A DNA stretch of 64,000 bases from positions 496,001 to 560,000 of the forward strand of contig JADDOH010000329.1 in NCBI GenBank assembly GCA_016648135.1. Reading direction: 5' to 3'. A program made the translations under genes and the position numbers. This DNA is from Agrypnia vestita. Lineage: Eukaryota > Arthropoda > Insecta > Trichoptera > Phryganeidae. The notes below the pieces were generated by a model that did not search any database, had not been told where the DNA came from, and saw nothing but the letters and a program-made list of their open reading frames with translations. Below are positions 10,386 to 21,282 of the stretch, in pieces (position 1 is the first letter of the stretch; every line of letters starts with the position of its first letter).

Positions 10386-12104
10386 TTCTTCTTCGTGGCC
10401 CGTCAAAAATATACTATTTATACTACAGCGGCTTAGCTATGACGCGAACCATTAATTTACGCCTCCTACGTTCGACGTTTGACAGGCTTTTTATTACGTG
10501 TAAATAATACTTAAATTATGTTTACGGTTAGTAAACAATGATGAACCAAAAATATTTTAGGAATGTCATATATGCTTAATTTCATAAACTGAAAATTAAT
10601 CGCATAGTTGATTTTGGTACTACGATACCAAAATAATAATCCGCATTACAGAAATTTCTGTTATGAAACACAAGAGCCTGCAGTCAGTACATTGCAGGGC
10701 TGTGAAATCGTCGAATTCGTTGATTTATATAAGCAGAATTGGAGTTGTCAGAAGTCAGACGACTACAAGCCCTTTTTAAAAAAATTGTATTCCATATAAC
10801 AAAACTTTAACCCTTTTTACATTAAACAATTATTCTACACATATTTACACTTGGACTTATGACTCACTCAACTTTCACTAACATTGCACTTGATACTTTG
10901 TAGATACATAATTACTACCTTATGAAAATAAATATTACTGACGAATTCAAAAAAATATTATAATTGTGTTCTGTAACGCCACTCTGGGACAGGCGTAGCC
11001 TAGTAGAGTGGCATATCCACAAATTTAACAAAAAAAAAAATGTGTAATTAATCTTATATTTTATTGTTAAATTAGTATTAAGTACCTTTATTTGTAAACA
11101 AGGATTTTTTAAATAAATAAAAAAAAAAAATTAAAATTATATATATATTTATATATATATTATAGATATCTATATATATATATATATAAATAAGTCGGTA
11201 TGATGTCATGGGTACTTTACAAAGTAACAAATGTATGAGCATAAGAGGTCTGGAGCGAGAGCGATGTATTTATGTCGGCGGCCAGTTCTTCACGAATGAT
11301 ATTGCTTTCTCTCGCTCTCGTGCAGCTGAGCAAATCGGAAGAGTGAGAACACTATTTCAAAAGAGGTCCGTAAATTTTGAAATAACTCCACAATATATTT
11401 TAGAGATATATATGCGAATGCCGCTTTACGTCGAAATTACGAGTTTTTACTGTAATAAATAAAACAGAAGCAAAGGCACGTACGTCCAATCAGGATGTTG
11501 AAAATTTTCGCTGCTCGGTAAAAACGGAACATTGGTATGCAAAATAAATTTCAGCAATCAACAAAAAAGCACTAGTAATTCGTGAAAATATTCAAAGTTC
11601 CAACATCGCTTTGTATCGGTGTGGATAGTTAGGAAAAGTTGTATGCTTTCGCAACTTGGAAGTACGAAACAGCCATGAACAGAATAAAAACACTAAACTG
11701 CGGAAGCATTTTTCTCGTAGTCGGTGCTTACGGAAATATTTCAGGTAAATAATATTTGTAAAATTTAATTTAATTGACACAACACATTGACCTGAATACA
11801 ACGCAACGTTATGTATCTTTCTTTAAAAAGAGCACTTGTATGTAATTCGCGAAATAAAATAATTACGAGCTAAACGGCTCCACCATTTTTCTAGAAATTG
11901 TTTTGGAAGCTGGTGCACTCACATTAGTTTCGTAACTCATGAATTGTGAATTTCATCTAGCGAAATAATAGAGATGAGAGTTTCCAAGTAACATAGCATT
12001 TGCAAGAATTTTCATTATTTTTACTGTATAAAATATCTACCGATTTTACACTGATTTTCCAAAAACAAGATTTTATAAAAAAACTTCATATCACGCACAG
12101 AACA
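10386..12104. other. No gene; AT microsatellite and a short hairpin
   Basis: A GCCACTC...GAGTGGC hairpin lies at 10977-11012 and an AT-dinucleotide tract at 11140-11190. An 84-codon ORF at 11208-11462 begins in a GAGCGAGAGCG / CTCTCGCTCTCG imperfect inverted pair and has no family signature. Nothing else is recognised. Confidence 0.45.
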
Positions 12105-13400
12105 TTTTGAGTTTGTCCTAATTTTTCAAAAACACAGTACTGGATTTTATCCCAGGGGGATATTATTAATCAATTTATATTATAGATGTCTCATAGAGAC
12201 GAAAGTTGCCCTATGAACACCCAAAGAAGACTTTATACCTACTTCCCCATAAAAAAAATATAACTAACTAACTTACCATCACGACGTTTCCCCGTGGGGG
12301 TAGGCAGAGAGGATAGAACGCCATACTCTTCTGTCCTGACATACAACTTTCGCGTCATACACATTTATACATCTTCGCATGCAAGCTCGACGGTTGTTGA
12401 GGCTTCTAACAGGACCATCTTCCAGTATCTGGTTAATCTGGTCACGCCACGTCTTCCGTGGTCGCTCTCTCTTTCTGGCGCCGTCAACACTTGCATTATA
12501 TATCTTTCCCAAACCACCTGAGCCACCCTATTTTTATTCTATGAATTATGCTTTACATTCATTCCTAATATCTTCATTCTTTACTCCATCATACATGGAT
12601 TTGCCACACACACGTCTAAGGGATCTCATCTCCACTGCATTCAATCTACTTTCGTTCCTCTTCTGCCGGCTCCAGGCTTCACTTCCATACATTAGTGTCG
12701 GTACCAGAACTCCATTATGTACCGCTAGTTTTGCCTCGGTAGACATATTTCTATTAGAAATTATTGCATTCAAAGCACCGTTCACCCTATTCCCCGCAGT
12801 CACTCTCCTCTCGATATCTTTCTCAACATTTCCTCTTCTACCGAACATACTTCCCAAGTACATAAACTCATCTACTTGTTTCAAACATTCATTGTCTACT
12901 AGTATTTCACACGTTGTCTTACTTTCCTCTTTCTCGAATACCATAACTTTTGACTTCTTTACATCCATAATAACTTTCCTTGCATCATACATCCTGCTTA
13001 CTAGACTTTGTAAGTCTTGTTCCTATTTGCCATTAATACTGCATCATCCGCGTACAGTAAACAGCATACAAGCAAATTACCCATTTTCGCTCCTCCATTC
13101 ATACATTCCAGTTCTTTCACATCCATATACAAGCATTGAACAGCCATGGAGACATTACGCAACCCTGTTTGATACATTTTGTTATATCAAACCATGGTGT
13201 GAATGATCCATTGATTCTTACACACGCAGTACTCCCCTCGTAAAGGGATGCAACTGCGTGTATAAGTTTACTGTTCATCTTGTAACCAGAGAGTATCTTC
13301 CATAACCTTCCTCTTATAACTCTATCATAAGCTTTTTATAGGTCTACATGTCTATGAGACATCTATAATAAATATATCTTGATTTTCACGCACGGAAAAT
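12105..13400. repeat. Repeat family A copy 2, a foldback split by LINE copy 2
   Basis: The left part (12105-12250) carries AGTACTGGATTTTATCCCA, then GATGTCTCATAGAGACGAA, and then turns directly into the opposite-orientation sequence. The right part (13348-13400) has TCTATGAGACATCTATAAT and TATATCTTGAT. Together they are the two ends of the same inverted-repeat form seen complete at 23516-24036. The LINE at 12255-13347 is inserted in the right arm, so the repeat is older than that LINE insertion. Confidence 0.7.
12255..13347 (-). mobile_element. LINE copy 2: RT domain with YADD motif, truncated
   Basis: This is the longest coding relic in the window. From high to low coordinate: RT box A (KAYDRV at 13318-13347, with an in-frame TAA just before it), box B (QGCVMSPWLFN, 13135-13167), the catalytic YADD (13044-13055), then a 148-codon open stretch (12546-12992) with MYLGSMFGRRGNVEKDIERR, LVPTLMYGSEAW and SRLNAVEMRSLRR. 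A frameshift leads to the C-terminal GARKRERPRKTWRDQI (12279-12512). The 3' end is the GTTA-type tail near 12262. It lacks the endonuclease and ORF1. Copy 1 (4.8 kb) and the 3' stub at 6.5 kb belong to the same family. Confidence 0.9.
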
Positions 13401-14205
13401 TTAAGTGATACGTGTACATTCATGTACCATATGTATATGTAGGTATACATGTATGAAAATTTATGTACTTTATCAACATACAAACAAACAAAACTCCTAT
13501 CATTACACTACTGCGAAATATATGGTAAATGTTCTTGCCAAGTTTTAATAATACAGTAATTAAGCCCACCACCATGATACGAAAAGTTTGCCCTCGAGTA
13601 CAATAAAATGGACCAATGATATATTTCATATTGTTCCGGAAAATACATTTTTATGTCAATATACAAGTTTTTTTTAAATTCACATTTGAATAGCAAGTAA
13701 TATGTTGTGTTGTTAATTAAATCAATAAGTAATAAATACTCTACTTGCTTAATGAATTAATTTTTATATTAGATTCACACCACATTTATATTTTCGAGTT
13801 AATAATGATAATTTGAAAAAAAATTGAGTGAAATTATCATACCCATATTAGAAGCTTAACCCATTTAATTTTGTAGTATATTTGGTATTAACAAGTTTTG
13901 ACATCCAATTGGACAACACGAAATATAAAATTATATTAACAGTGAATTCATACTGTATACATTACCCTGATAATTATTCCAAATCTTTGTTATAATCAAT
14001 TAAGCTATAATGATTATAGAATGTCGTCAAATTTTATCTATATATGTTAAGTGATTTTTTTTCCCAACGGTGTCTGTATTTTTTCGGTCGATAATTTTTC
14101 TGTGCATCTTTTTAAGTAATAATTAATATAATTTGATTTAAAAAATAATGTTTTTTTTAATATAGAGGTAATGATACTTACATATATATTTTTTTTAAAT
14201 ATAGA
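13401..14205. other. No gene seen
   Basis: AT-rich; the small minus-strand ORFs at 13420-13696 show no motifs. Confidence 0.5.
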
Positions 14206-14460
14206 GGTATTATTACCAGCTGCGACATCTATGAATACTATGTCATAGGTAGGACCATAGATTTATCCAGCATAGTTCCTTCAAATATTTGAAAAAATAC
14301 TGATTTAGGACATTTTGATAATGTGTGGATTTTCTCTCGTTTGAATTGGTGAACGTTTCACTGTGTAAGGTTATCACTTAAGCAAGCTCATTCAGGTCAT
14401 AAACCCTGGGCCAACCTACAAAAACTTCCATACACGTTTCTCTGAGACTCGTTTAATTTA
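14206..14460 (+). repeat. Repeat family A, copy 3 (5'-truncated)
   Basis: Matches the other copies from ACCAGCTGCGACATCTATG through TAGGACCATAGAT, TCACTTAAGCAAGCTCATT, CCCTGGGCC and CATACACGTTTCTC. It begins inside the family consensus at TATAGAGGTATTATTACCAG. Confidence 0.75.
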
Positions 14461-15084
14461 TCTTAATTTATAAATTAATATTTTTAAATTTTACAATCTC
14501 GCCACCGATAACTGTTGTCGAGTGGCTACAATGATTACACACAAGTCTTTGATTAAGTTCTCGAAAGGCCAATTTTGCACCGTGTTAATTAAGTACCAAA
14601 TTGGCAGCACGGCGCTCAAGGTGGAGAGATCTTACCTTATAGTTACATTGTACAAGTTCGCCAGTGAAATGTTTCGGTTCTCGAATTACCAGCTGTGCGG
14701 AAACTCTAAAATAATTAATGTTCTGACACTTCAACTCACCGCTTCGGTGTGACGTCTAGAGGGAGAATGGGTACTCGCGTAAAAGTAGAAAACTTCCCTG
14801 TCTCAAAGACTTCTAGGGGTCTTTTAGGAGAAGACAAGTAAAAGTAGACAAAAAACGTACTAATTAAAAAACTAATCATCATTTGATTTAGAAATGTTAA
14901 AATAGTAATAAAATGTTAAGATAATCAATACGGTTTAAAAATATTACAATTACAGTTAGCAAAAGACATAAGTGAAGTTAAAATCTAATAAGAATAGTAT
15001 TTTTATTGCCATAGCGAGAAACTGATTTGACTTAAAAATAAAATTTATGGATAGTTACTTTTTTATACAGCATGATTTTTTAAT
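14461..15084. other. No gene seen
   Basis: A 76-codon plus-strand ORF (14522-14752) lies in a less AT-rich patch but shows no domain or splice evidence. I leave it uncalled. Confidence 0.4.
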
Positions 15085-15290
15085 TTACACGTTGGGTTAT
15101 TTTGTCACTATTATAGTTTCGAGAGGAGTATTCACCTCACGATCATGATGATAAGGGTATTATTACTATTATCAATGATGTTATTAATTACACCCGATGA
15201 AGAAAGATTGATCCTCTCAAAACCACAGTAATGACAAAATAACTCAACGTGTGTACATAACAAAGTTATGTTTAGTGTAAATTAAAATTA
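15085..15290. repeat. Foldback element carrying hammerhead-like halves
   Basis: Arms reading CACGTTGGGTTATTTTGTCA (from 15090) and, inverted, TGACAAAATAACTCAACGTG (ending about 15251) enclose about 120 bp. Each arm contains a copy of CCTCTC(G/A)AAAC on its own strand. On the plus strand, CCGATGA (15194-15200) is followed by a decayed stem and CCTCTCAAAAC (15213-15223), a damaged CTGATGA...GAAAC hammerhead core. The closest relative in the window is 58185-58350. Confidence 0.6.
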
Positions 15291-15838
15291 ATGTAATAAT
15301 GTAAATTTAAATTATTCGTCATGCAAATGTTGGAAAGGGGTCGGGTCGTAGCGTAGGAATGTCCCCCTCGCGTATGTTTAAGACACATTTATACCGCAGT
15401 AAGTTTTTGCATAATTAAATCCCCTAGTATATTTATATAAACACATTTTCTAAAATAGAGGTTTTTTTCAATTTAAATATTTCGTTTCAAAACGAGTCTC
15501 TTAAGTCAAAATTTATTCTTGTAATAAAGTGCGACTTATTTACTAAGACATTATACTTTTTAAGTGTTTATTGTTTGACCAATTCGTGTGATTTCAGCAA
15601 GTTACGGACGTTAAGGACCGACAGACATTCGAAATTAAGGTAGTTTATGTGAAATACGTCTGATTGAAAGGACTTATTATACGTTATAGAATGCGATAGC
15701 ACTGAATTACGAAGGACCGATGTTTCGCTGGAAACCCGTTTCGCGCGGGTCTAAATCATGCAATCCGAGATGATGAATATGTTTTCATAATTATCAAATC
15801 AAACACAAACCCAAACTTAATTCACCTCAGATGAAAAA
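15291..15838. other. No gene seen
   Basis: Mixed composition with some GC-richer sequence around 15590-15770; nothing recognised. Confidence 0.5.
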
Positions 15839-16023
15839 TCACCAAGATGGATAATGTCGACTGTTCAACTTAAATATGATCACCGAGATGGATAATGTCG
15901 ACTGTTCAACTTAAATATGATCACCGAGATGGATAATGTCGACTGTTCAACTTAAATATGATCACCAAGGTGGATAATGTCGACTGTTCAACTTAAATAT
16001 GATCACCGAGATGGATAATGTCG
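15839..16023. repeat. 41-bp tandem array, 4.5 units
   Basis: Units at 15839-15879, 15880-15920, 15921-15961 and 15962-16002, plus a partial unit 16003-16023. The unit begins TCACCGAGATGGATAATGTC and continues with GACTGTTCAACTTAAATATGA. Units differ at only two or three positions (CCAAGATGG, CCGAGATGG, CCAAGGTGG), so the array is young. No coding frame is maintained, since 41 is not a multiple of three. Confidence 0.95.
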
Positions 16024-16222
16024 GGAGTACCATAATGGAAGATTAAAGAGAAAATTTTACGGAAATTTTGTAAGAGTATTTAATCAAATAAGTCAAATAA
16101 TTTACAATAGCGGCAAAATTGACTGAGCGGTATTTGGAAAAGAATATAAACAGGAAAATTTCATAGAATATTTATAGTTTTTAGGCTTGCGCGTCTGTCG
16201 AAGATCTGCTATAGTATATATG
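16024..16222. other. No gene seen
   Basis: Short unique AT-rich stretch. Confidence 0.5.
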
Positions 16223-16290
16223 CCGTGTCCTCATACAGCCAAACAGCCCTATTCTTAAAACACATACCCTTTCACATGTTGTGATTCCGT
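16223..16290. repeat. Diverged repeat shared with 16642-16712
   Basis: Both segments contain the order GTGTCC, (A)GAGCCCTATTCT or CAGCCCTATTCT, ACATACC and CACATGTTGT. They are two insertions or a duplication of one LINE-tail-like sequence, about 420 bp apart. Confidence 0.55.
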
Positions 16291-16576
16291 ATCCGTTCAT
16301 CCTTCCCTTCCTTTTTTTGAGTTATTGCAGTAGCGCTCTTCCCGTTCGCAAGTTCCCCATATACGTCAACATTGTTTAAATTCCGCATTCTTAAGTGATT
16401 TTTTGAATAAATTTCGTCTTCAATGCTTTTACGAATGTAAATATGACAGAACATCACGTAAAATGCCTTTGAATTATGCATAGTACTAAATGTTAAAGGT
16501 AACGCCATTCATACAGGAGATTTCTCCTAAAAAAATGATTTACCTACCTTCGTAATTGTGAAAATGTGTTCATGAA

Positions 16577-16712
16577 TCTTATGTCTTCTTCTTCGGTGGT
16601 CCCTCGTTGCGAGGATGACGTTTGGCATGTTATTAATTATGTGTCCGAGCATGGCTGAGGAGCCCTATTCTAGAACAACATACCTTCCACATGTTGTTCA
16701 CACGCATCCAGT
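16577..16712 (-). mobile_element. LINE 3' tail-like fragment
   Basis: Starts on the plus strand as TCTTCTTCTTCGGTGG, i.e. a (GAA)n 3' end on the minus strand, and includes the segment shared with 16223-16290. This arrangement is usual for 3' stubs of insect LINEs; no RT residues are retained. A 78-codon ORF (16272-16508, minus) between the two shared segments has no recognised motif. Confidence 0.35.
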
Positions 16713-16770
16713 GGGTAGTGAGTAATAATCTTATATAAGATGATTTCGTAAGAATCTTATGTAAGAAGAA

Positions 16771-16947
16771 GGCAGGCGGCCCTCGTAGCCCAATGGGCAT
16801 GACACTAGCTTCTTATGCTTAGTGTTTCGGGTTTGATTCCCAGTGAGGTCACAATTAATCTGTATGATTTGCTTAAGCCAGTTTTTTTTATGTTTCTCTT
16901 CTGTAATTGGGCCTCTTGGCCTGATGAAGCGAAAAAATTAAATAAAT
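16771..16947 (+). mobile_element. tRNA-derived SINE, family 1 copy 1
   Basis: The head carries pol III promoter boxes: TAGCCCAATGGG (16786-16797) fits the box A consensus and GGTTTGATTCC (16830-16840) fits box B with one change. The body contains CTGTAATTGGGCCTCTTGGC and ends in an A-rich AAATTAAATAAATA tail. The copy at 34976-35154 (minus) shares head, body and tail. Non-coding and dependent on LINE machinery; the partner LINE is not known. Confidence 0.8.
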
Positions 16948-17727
16948 ACAGTCACGAATATAAATGAAAAATTATTAAGTAAACAATTATGAAGATATTT
17001 TTTCCAATCGCATCTCACGTTTCCATTTTAGGCGCCGAGTGTTTGAAAACATGCAAACGAAAATGAAGTGTGGAATATATATTCATGGCAACACGGGGAA
17101 ATCCATCATTCCAAGATAAAACAGTCCATTATTTTGGAGCGAAAAGGGGAAAATCCCCGAAAGGGAAAAATCGTCACATAAAACGGGCCGGCCTAGTCTC
17201 TCCGGATGTATAGCCTTCGCGAGGCTTAGTTGCCGAAAACAAAGGGAACAAAATGTATGGTATTTGATCAATATACGCATTGGCGGTTGTTTGAGCTGAA
17301 ATTGTAGTGTGATTGAAAATACACGTGAACCAAAGTAATTCAAAACGTTGGCGTTAGATTACTATTATTTTTATTTAACAAACAGAATTAAAATAGTTAA
17401 CCTTAATAGCTCCAACCGTATCGCAATCGAAACGCAATTTTTTAATCTAAAATATTGCCTTAAACACGCAGTCTATATCGAAAGTAAATCTGTGATTATA
17501 ATAATATTTTAACAAAAATATTAATATATAAAACGAATATGATTCTTAAACGTTAGTGTAGTTATTTCCAGGCAAAATTTCAATCATTTTATATGAAGTA
17601 TACCGTAAAATCAGAGAAAATTACATTTATACGAATATTTAACATGATACTTTATTTATACAAAAAAAATCTTAGAGCGGTCATTTAAAAATATCACTTT
17701 AATTTAGACGAATAAATATGTACATGA
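16948..17727. other. No gene; one high-complexity island
   Basis: Positions 17040-17310 are GC-balanced and non-repetitive, and carry an 86-codon minus-strand ORF without a recognisable domain. This is a candidate conserved non-coding element. The rest is AT-rich. Confidence 0.4.
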
Positions 17728-18327
17728 TGTAACGTGATACATTTCGAAGAAATTACGCAATCGGTATCCCTCGTAATATATCACTAATGACAAAATTGTG
17801 GAAAGCTCTAGAATACCCCAAAACAATCTGGAACTATCCACAAACGTCTGGTACAGCCTGGATGCGACGGGAATATTCCCGTAAACACTAGAAATGTATA
17901 GGATAATCTAAGAGGTTCGAAAAACTAACGTGTTTCGTATAAAAATCGCAGCCAGCGCCGCGGCGGTTCACGTTTGTTTTAACGTTTGTTCAAAGCGACC
18001 TAGCCAGCGATAAAACACTAGCGACTGCAATATTACCAACGCGCAGAATAAATCGATAGCGACAGATATCGAGCTTAATGCGTATCTACTTAGGTGCGAT
18101 AATTGAGGAGAATACTCTAGCAAGCGATTAAAAAAAGTGTTTCACAGACGAGTGATTTATTGAGAAATAGTGTTAATTAAAGAATAGGGTTTAAATTAAA
18201 TTCGTGTCTAGTGACATTGTGAATTTGTTAAAATAATTGGTAAATTGGTAATTAATTTCCAATGATTTTATTTGCCTCCAACGGCTACATCCAGTGACGA
18301 TAATATTACATGTGACAAAATGTTACA
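17728..18327. mobile_element. Probable solo LTR, copy 1
   Basis: The roughly 600-bp segment starts TGTAACG and ends GTTACA, the short TG...CA inverted termini of LTRs. The flanks are CATGA and CATCA, a possible 5-bp duplication with one mismatch. Inside, a TATA-like GTATAAAAATCGCAG (about 17938) and a following GC-rich block resemble a U3/R boundary, and GGGAATATTCCC (about 17868) gives paired heat-shock half-sites. No gag or pol and no second LTR partner are present, so it is most likely a recombined solo LTR. The family (Gypsy or Bel-Pao) is undetermined. Confidence 0.6.
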
Positions 18328-19087
18328 CATCAGTAAACATTGTAAAATGGCAGTTGTAATGCTTTTTTCGACATTTATTATTAACAAGTTTAACAAAAAA
18401 ATACTATAATAAGTAAACCGTTTTCCTTTTAAACAGTTTATTTAAAATAAACAACATAATCTAGACAGTCTCAAACTCTGACCTAGAATAGAGGTAGGAA
18501 TTTAGGAATTCCTTCTGCTACGTTTAATCAAAACGCCTTTAACAACTTGTTCAGAATATCTCTTATCGCTTGAGTCACACAATACGCCTAATAGGCGGCG
18601 AGTTTTACGTTTTAATTTTGAGATTTAAAAGCCAATCGGATAATAAATTTGTCGTATACCCAAAAAATAGTATCCTTATATATAAGAATCTTATTCCTAC
18701 TGCACATACGTATATATGGATACTTTAGATTATAAATTAAACTCTTATGTTATATTTTTATTTTTTAAATGACAACACATTTTACTTTGAAATTACAAAC
18801 TTTATAACGTAATTCAGTAGTAAATTTATAGTTTTTTAGATAGAATAATAGATCACTCGTATAAACATTCTCAGAATCCACATATAAAAATATTGTTAAA
18901 ATTAAAATTTCGAAAAATCAAAAATAGTACTTTAATTATTCTTTATTTTAAAAATAATTTTTAATGAGTCTGCCTGCAAAGTTTCAGCTCGATTGGATCA
19001 CGGAAAAAGGGTTAAAAATCATTCCAAAGTTTTTCCGGCAGACAACAAACCGCAGACGCTTACAAGTTAAAAGAAAGGGAGTAAAAA
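18328..19087. other. No gene; short repeat scraps
   Basis: 18866-18905 matches the outer tail of repeat family A (CACATATAAAAATATTGTTA). 18970-19010 contains TGCAAAGTTTCAGCTCGATT, a phrase that looks repeat-derived. Otherwise AT-rich. Confidence 0.45.
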
Positions 19088-19495
19088 TATATACTGATCT
19101 ATAAAACGAGTTAAAAAATTGAAAATATTACATTTCCGGCGTATTCCAGTGAATATGTTTAATAATTCGGAAGATTATTATATATACAATAAAAATAATA
19201 TTGCTTAATATTCCACATTTCATCACCAACTGCAAAATCTACGTATACTATTTCATAAGGACTATTAATTCTCTAGCTAAGTCCCTTAAAATATATGGAA
19301 GGTTTCAATTTGGAACATATACTATACATGACATTAAAAAATTTGGTAATGTGTGGATGTTCTTACGCTGGAAACGGTGAACATTGCATTGTGTAGGTTG
19401 AGTGATTACTTAAGCCAGCTCATGCATGGTGTGAGCTCTGGGCCATCGTATAAAAAGACTTCCATACACGTTTCTCATAATATAGATAGGTACCT
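19088..19495 (+). repeat. Repeat family A, copy 4
   Basis: Contains CTGATCTATAAAACGAGTT, GGCGTATTCCAGTGAATATG, ATTGCTTAATATTCCACATT, TTACTTAAGCCAGCTCATGC, CTGGGCCATCGTATAAAAAG and CATACACGTTTCTCAT in family order. It lies between the two solo LTRs, so those LTRs are not a simple pair from one element. Confidence 0.75.
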
Positions 19496-19521
19496 AACAC
19501 CATTAAAAAATACGTACATAT

Positions 19522-20080
19522 TGTAACGAGGCTAAAAAGAATTACGCACTCCTGTCACTGGTCACAACACTTTAGAAGGATTGAGAACGGTTTACGGTGC
19601 TCTACGGCTTTCGGGAAGCATCTGAAACATCTACAAGAATCTAGAAGCCACGAGAATCGACTCCTAAACACTCGAAAAAGTCAGAAAGTACAAAGTACAG
19701 GCCGCGCACATTGTTGTTGAACGCGCTTGACAAGCGAGCACAGAAGCGAAGTGAGCCGCGGGCCGCTAGGCCAGGGCGGCCGTGCGATAAATTCGAGCGA
19801 ATATTCTAGTGAAGTTCCTACTTACGTAGCGAAATAAACCGAAGCGAATAGTACATACAAAAACTGGATAGTGAAGGTTCAATTAAATGTTGAAGCGATA
19901 ATAAAGTGTCTATTTACGCGTGATAATTTACGGAATAGTATAATTTAAAGAATAGCGTTAAGTTTAATGATGTTTAGTGATTTTATACATTGAAAAGCTG
20001 TTTAATCAGTAATTAATAAATCTGTAATTAAATTCCATTCATTCATTCCTTCCGCAGCCACGATACGTGACAATATGTAT
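19522..20080. mobile_element. Probable solo LTR, copy 2 (diverged)
   Basis: Shares with the LTR at 17.7 kb the start TGTAACG, AATTACGCA, a GC-rich central block, the run of GTGATAATTTACGGAATAGT-like AT-rich leader sequence, and the end around CCGCAGCCACGATACGTGAC. The termini are less clear: the 3' end is placed at about 20080 by alignment to copy 1. No internal coding region is present. The two copies are well diverged and are separate insertions. Confidence 0.5.
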
Positions 20081-21282
20081 ATTAAATCAATTAATATTTT
20101 AATTTTTATTATAAAATCAGTTGGGGGATATGTATTTTACATCTAATACCATAAAACTGGAATATTTAATATATGTAATTCTTTAATCAATTTGATATTG
20201 GCACATTCAATCCACAGCATTTAATGTCACTAAACTTGAAGTACGAGACAATAGAAATACAGAAAATTGCACTCGTATATCGAATAATTACAATCACTCA
20301 CTACGAAATATCATTTCCCTATTTTTAATCGGAATTTTTTAATTTTTCGTTTTATTTATTTTCTCTTTCTGTCTTTATTATATTCCTGTCCTTTATTCTG
20401 AACAATAGTTTAGTAGGACAATTAGTATTAGTCTTGTTCCTGAATGATGTAGCAGCAGTAAGGTCGTCAACTGTTATTACAACATCAAAATCACAAGCGT
20501 ATAGACATCCATTATCTTGAAATACAATATGCTAATAATGGGGTTAATCTGGTTCCACCTAAACTGTCGTATGCGCACTTCTGTATGGAGAATCTAATAT
20601 AATTGCAAGACGCGCTAATTACCTATAATGTAAATTGAAATATTAATTTAACCCCCTTTACCACTCGTAAGGTTTATTTTAGTAAGACAATAATTTATTG
20701 CGAAAATTAAACAAACAGGAATTGTGACATTCTTAAACGTTTGGCTTTATATTTAGATAAATGCATGAAAGCGTCATATACTTTGTATTCCTTAATTTAC
20801 TTTTACGTTCTTTCTAATGACCACTTACTTTCAATTAAGTGAATTAAAAAAATAACCACACCTTAATATTAAATAACCAGAGTTTATGTTTATTATTTTT
20901 ATATGTTGTTGTTTCGGTAATTTAACGAGTGAATATAACTAACATGAAGAACGAATATGAATCGAGTCAACCGATATTTTAATTTTTAATTATATTATCA
21001 CAATTACAAATACGCTTTTTTTACCCCACTAGATTAAACCTGTTCTGGGGCAGTTATAATTAATAATTTTAATAATACAATTAATACTAAATAATACAAT
21101 AAAAAGAAATATAAAATATAGGATCAAATTATATAATATAGTAAAAAGAGTTATGAAACAAAAGATTACAATATGTAAAATATTAGTGATAACGTAATGT
21201 TTCATTTTTCTCTTGTGGTTCCCGTCTTCAAAATAAAACGCCAGAGTCAATTTACGAGTTTATTCAGATACTAGGTGTTTGC
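20081..21282. other. No gene seen
   Basis: Very AT-rich. The 73-codon minus ORF at 21029-21250 is an Ile/Phe-rich low-complexity frame and not convincing. Confidence 0.5.

Noticed and set aside
12379..13206. 275-codon plus-strand ORF, the longest in the window
   Set aside because: It lies exactly antisense to the LINE RT fragment at 12255-13347, and its translation (Ser/Phe/Leu-rich) has no motif. It is a shadow of the minus-strand coding sequence.
15839..16023. CRISPR-like regular array
   Set aside because: The units are contiguous 41-mers without spacers of unique sequence, in a eukaryotic context; it is a minisatellite.
16919..16934. CTGATGAAGCGAAAA in the SINE tail looks like a hammerhead core
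   Set aside because: There is no room for stem II between CTGATGA and GAAA, and the sister SINE copy reads CTGTTGAAACGC at that place. Coincidence.
17728..20080. A single LTR retrotransposon with LTRs at 17.7 and 19.5 kb
   Set aside because: The interior (1.2 kb) has no gag, pol, primer-binding site or polypurine tract, contains a repeat A copy, and the two LTRs are too diverged to be a pair from one recent insertion.
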